A stretch of 6,018 nt of DNA from Actinomycetota bacterium. GTDB lineage: Bacteria; Actinomycetota; Thermoleophilia; RBG-16-64-13. The notes beneath the pieces are model-generated. The model worked only from the letters and a program-made list of their open reading frames with translations. It was not told the DNA's origin and did not search any database. Of the stretch, positions 5,232-6,018 are shown one piece after another. A program made the translations under genes and the position numbers. Where the stretch lies: positions 4,282-10,299 of the forward strand of contig PMIZ01000390.1 of NCBI GenBank assembly GCA_003157225.1, read 5' to 3'. The first letter of the stretch is position 1. Every line of letters begins with the position of its first letter.

Positions 5232-6018
5232 TCAGCGAGTGGTGACGTCAGAGAGCGCTACCGGCCCGGCGAGCCACGCCTTCAGGGCCGGCAGGCGTTC
5301 GCGTGTGTCGTCGTAGCCTTGACGATACAGGGCGTCGAGCTTCTCGGCGTCTCGCTCCATGCGGCCAACGACGAGTGGCCGGACCGGCCGGAGGATGAAG
5401 ACCTCGCCGGCGCGTTCCAGCGACGCGAGCCGGTCGAGACAGGCGTCGTACTTCATGTTGCGCTCATGCACCGCGCGCCGTATCGCTGGGTAGCGGGCGA
5501 GCGCAAGCCGTGACCCGAGGCCCAATCCCTTGGCGCCCTTCCGGTAGCCCTCATTTCGTGTGAGCACCACCACGTTGCGAGAGTTGCCGTCGATGATGGA
5601 GCGCTCGATCGGGATCGGGTCGCTCACGCCCCCGTCGAGGTAGCGTCGTCCTTCGATCTCGACTGGCGGCGAGAGCACCGGCAGGCTGCTCGAGGCGCGA
5701 TGCACGGTGTGCACGAACCAGCGCGCATCTTGGCCGTGCTGAGTGAAGTAGCGAGCCTGGCCGGTGGCGCAGTCGGTGACGGCGACGACCAGCGTCCGCC
5801 AAGACCGCTGGAGGGCCTCGTAGTCGAAGGGTGCCAGCTCGTCGGGGAGAGTCTCGAAGAGAAAGCGCATGCCGAACCAGCTACGCTCGCGCAGGAGGTT
5901 GGCAAACCCGGCATAGCGCCTGTCGGAGGCAAACTCCACGAAGACTCTGTGGTTGCGTTCGCGCTGGCCGACGAGGTAGTCGGAGCCCGCGTTCGCCCCG
6001 GCCGAGACGCCGATCACG
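5232..6018 (-). CDS. Patatin-like phospholipase family protein, YjjU/RssA-like (5' partial)
   Basis: Predicted serine acyl hydrolase of the patatin fold, acting on lipid acyl esters with a Ser-Asp dyad. The gene runs off the right edge. The first complete codon (GTG at 6017) reads as valine inside VIGVSAGANAGS, so the N-terminal strand and oxyanion loop lie outside. Of the 261 visible residues, Ser5 is the GxSxG nucleophile and Asp128 in RYLDGGVSDPIPIE is the partner aspartate. HRASSSLPVLSPP (106-118) is the usual stretch before that motif. After the catalytic domain come YRKGAKG, RYPAIRRAVHERNMKYD and a tail with VGRMERDAEKLDALYRQGYDD, matching the C-terminal helical region of YjjU-type patatins. 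No signal peptide can be judged because the start is missing. The natural substrate of this subgroup is not established. Family assignment is strong. Confidence 0.92.
   Translation of the reverse strand, partial: VIGVSAGANAGSDYLVGQRERNHRVFVEFASDRRYAGFANLLRERSWFGMRFLFETLPDELAPFDYEALQRSWRTLVVAVTDCATGQARYFTQHGQDARWFVHTVHRASSSLPVLSPPVEIEGRRYLDGGVSDPIPIERSIIDGNSRNVVVLTRNEGYRKGAKGLGLGSRLALARYPAIRRAVHERNMKYDACLDRLASLERAGEVFILRPVRPLVVGRMERDAEKLDALYRQGYDDTRERLPALKAWLAGPVALSDVTTR

Overview
The window is high-GC DNA with compact, mostly leaderless spacing between genes. It most likely comes from a Gram-positive actinobacterium, possibly a Coriobacteriia-type lineage. This is inferred from three things: a lipoprotein glucosaminidase, a secreted coiled-coil NlpC/P60 hydrolase, and the general look of the flavodoxin and patatin proteins. 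No RNA gene or phylogenetic marker is present, so the assignment is tentative. I see no CRISPR array, tRNA, rRNA, insertion sequence or phage gene.

Layout from left to right. (1) 1-540, plus strand: the C-terminal part of a multi-pass membrane protein whose start lies outside the window. (2) 541-627: a convergent gap holding a perfect 8-bp inverted repeat. (3) 628-2761, minus strand: two cell-wall hydrolase genes in tandem. The upstream one encodes a lipoprotein with a glucosaminidase domain, and the downstream one encodes a secreted NlpC/P60 peptidase with a long coiled coil. A perfect TATAAT box lies in the 205-bp gap between them, so the second gene probably has its own promoter. (4) 2762-3119: a 358-bp gap with no intact gene. 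It holds a minus-strand remnant of a DUF2807 (GIN-domain) gene and the likely leader of the next gene. (5) 3120-3740, plus strand: a flavodoxin-fold oxidoreductase with a compact four-cysteine motif. (6) 3750-5003, minus strand: a full-length two-half CHR-family (chromate) transporter, convergent with the flavoprotein and only 9 bp from it. (7) 5004-5231: a gap in which I found nothing convincing beyond the transporter's ribosome-binding site. (8) 5232-6018, minus strand: a patatin-like phospholipase that begins beyond the right edge.

The clearest functional unit is the hydrolase pair. One enzyme should cut glycan strands while tethered to the membrane, and the other should cut stem peptides after secretion, which fits wall remodelling or daughter-cell separation. 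The flavoprotein and CHR transporter are adjacent but convergent, so a shared role in chromate or oxyanion tolerance is only a possibility. I did not find strong evidence for an undescribed multi-gene system. The most unusual item is the GIN-domain gene remnant.
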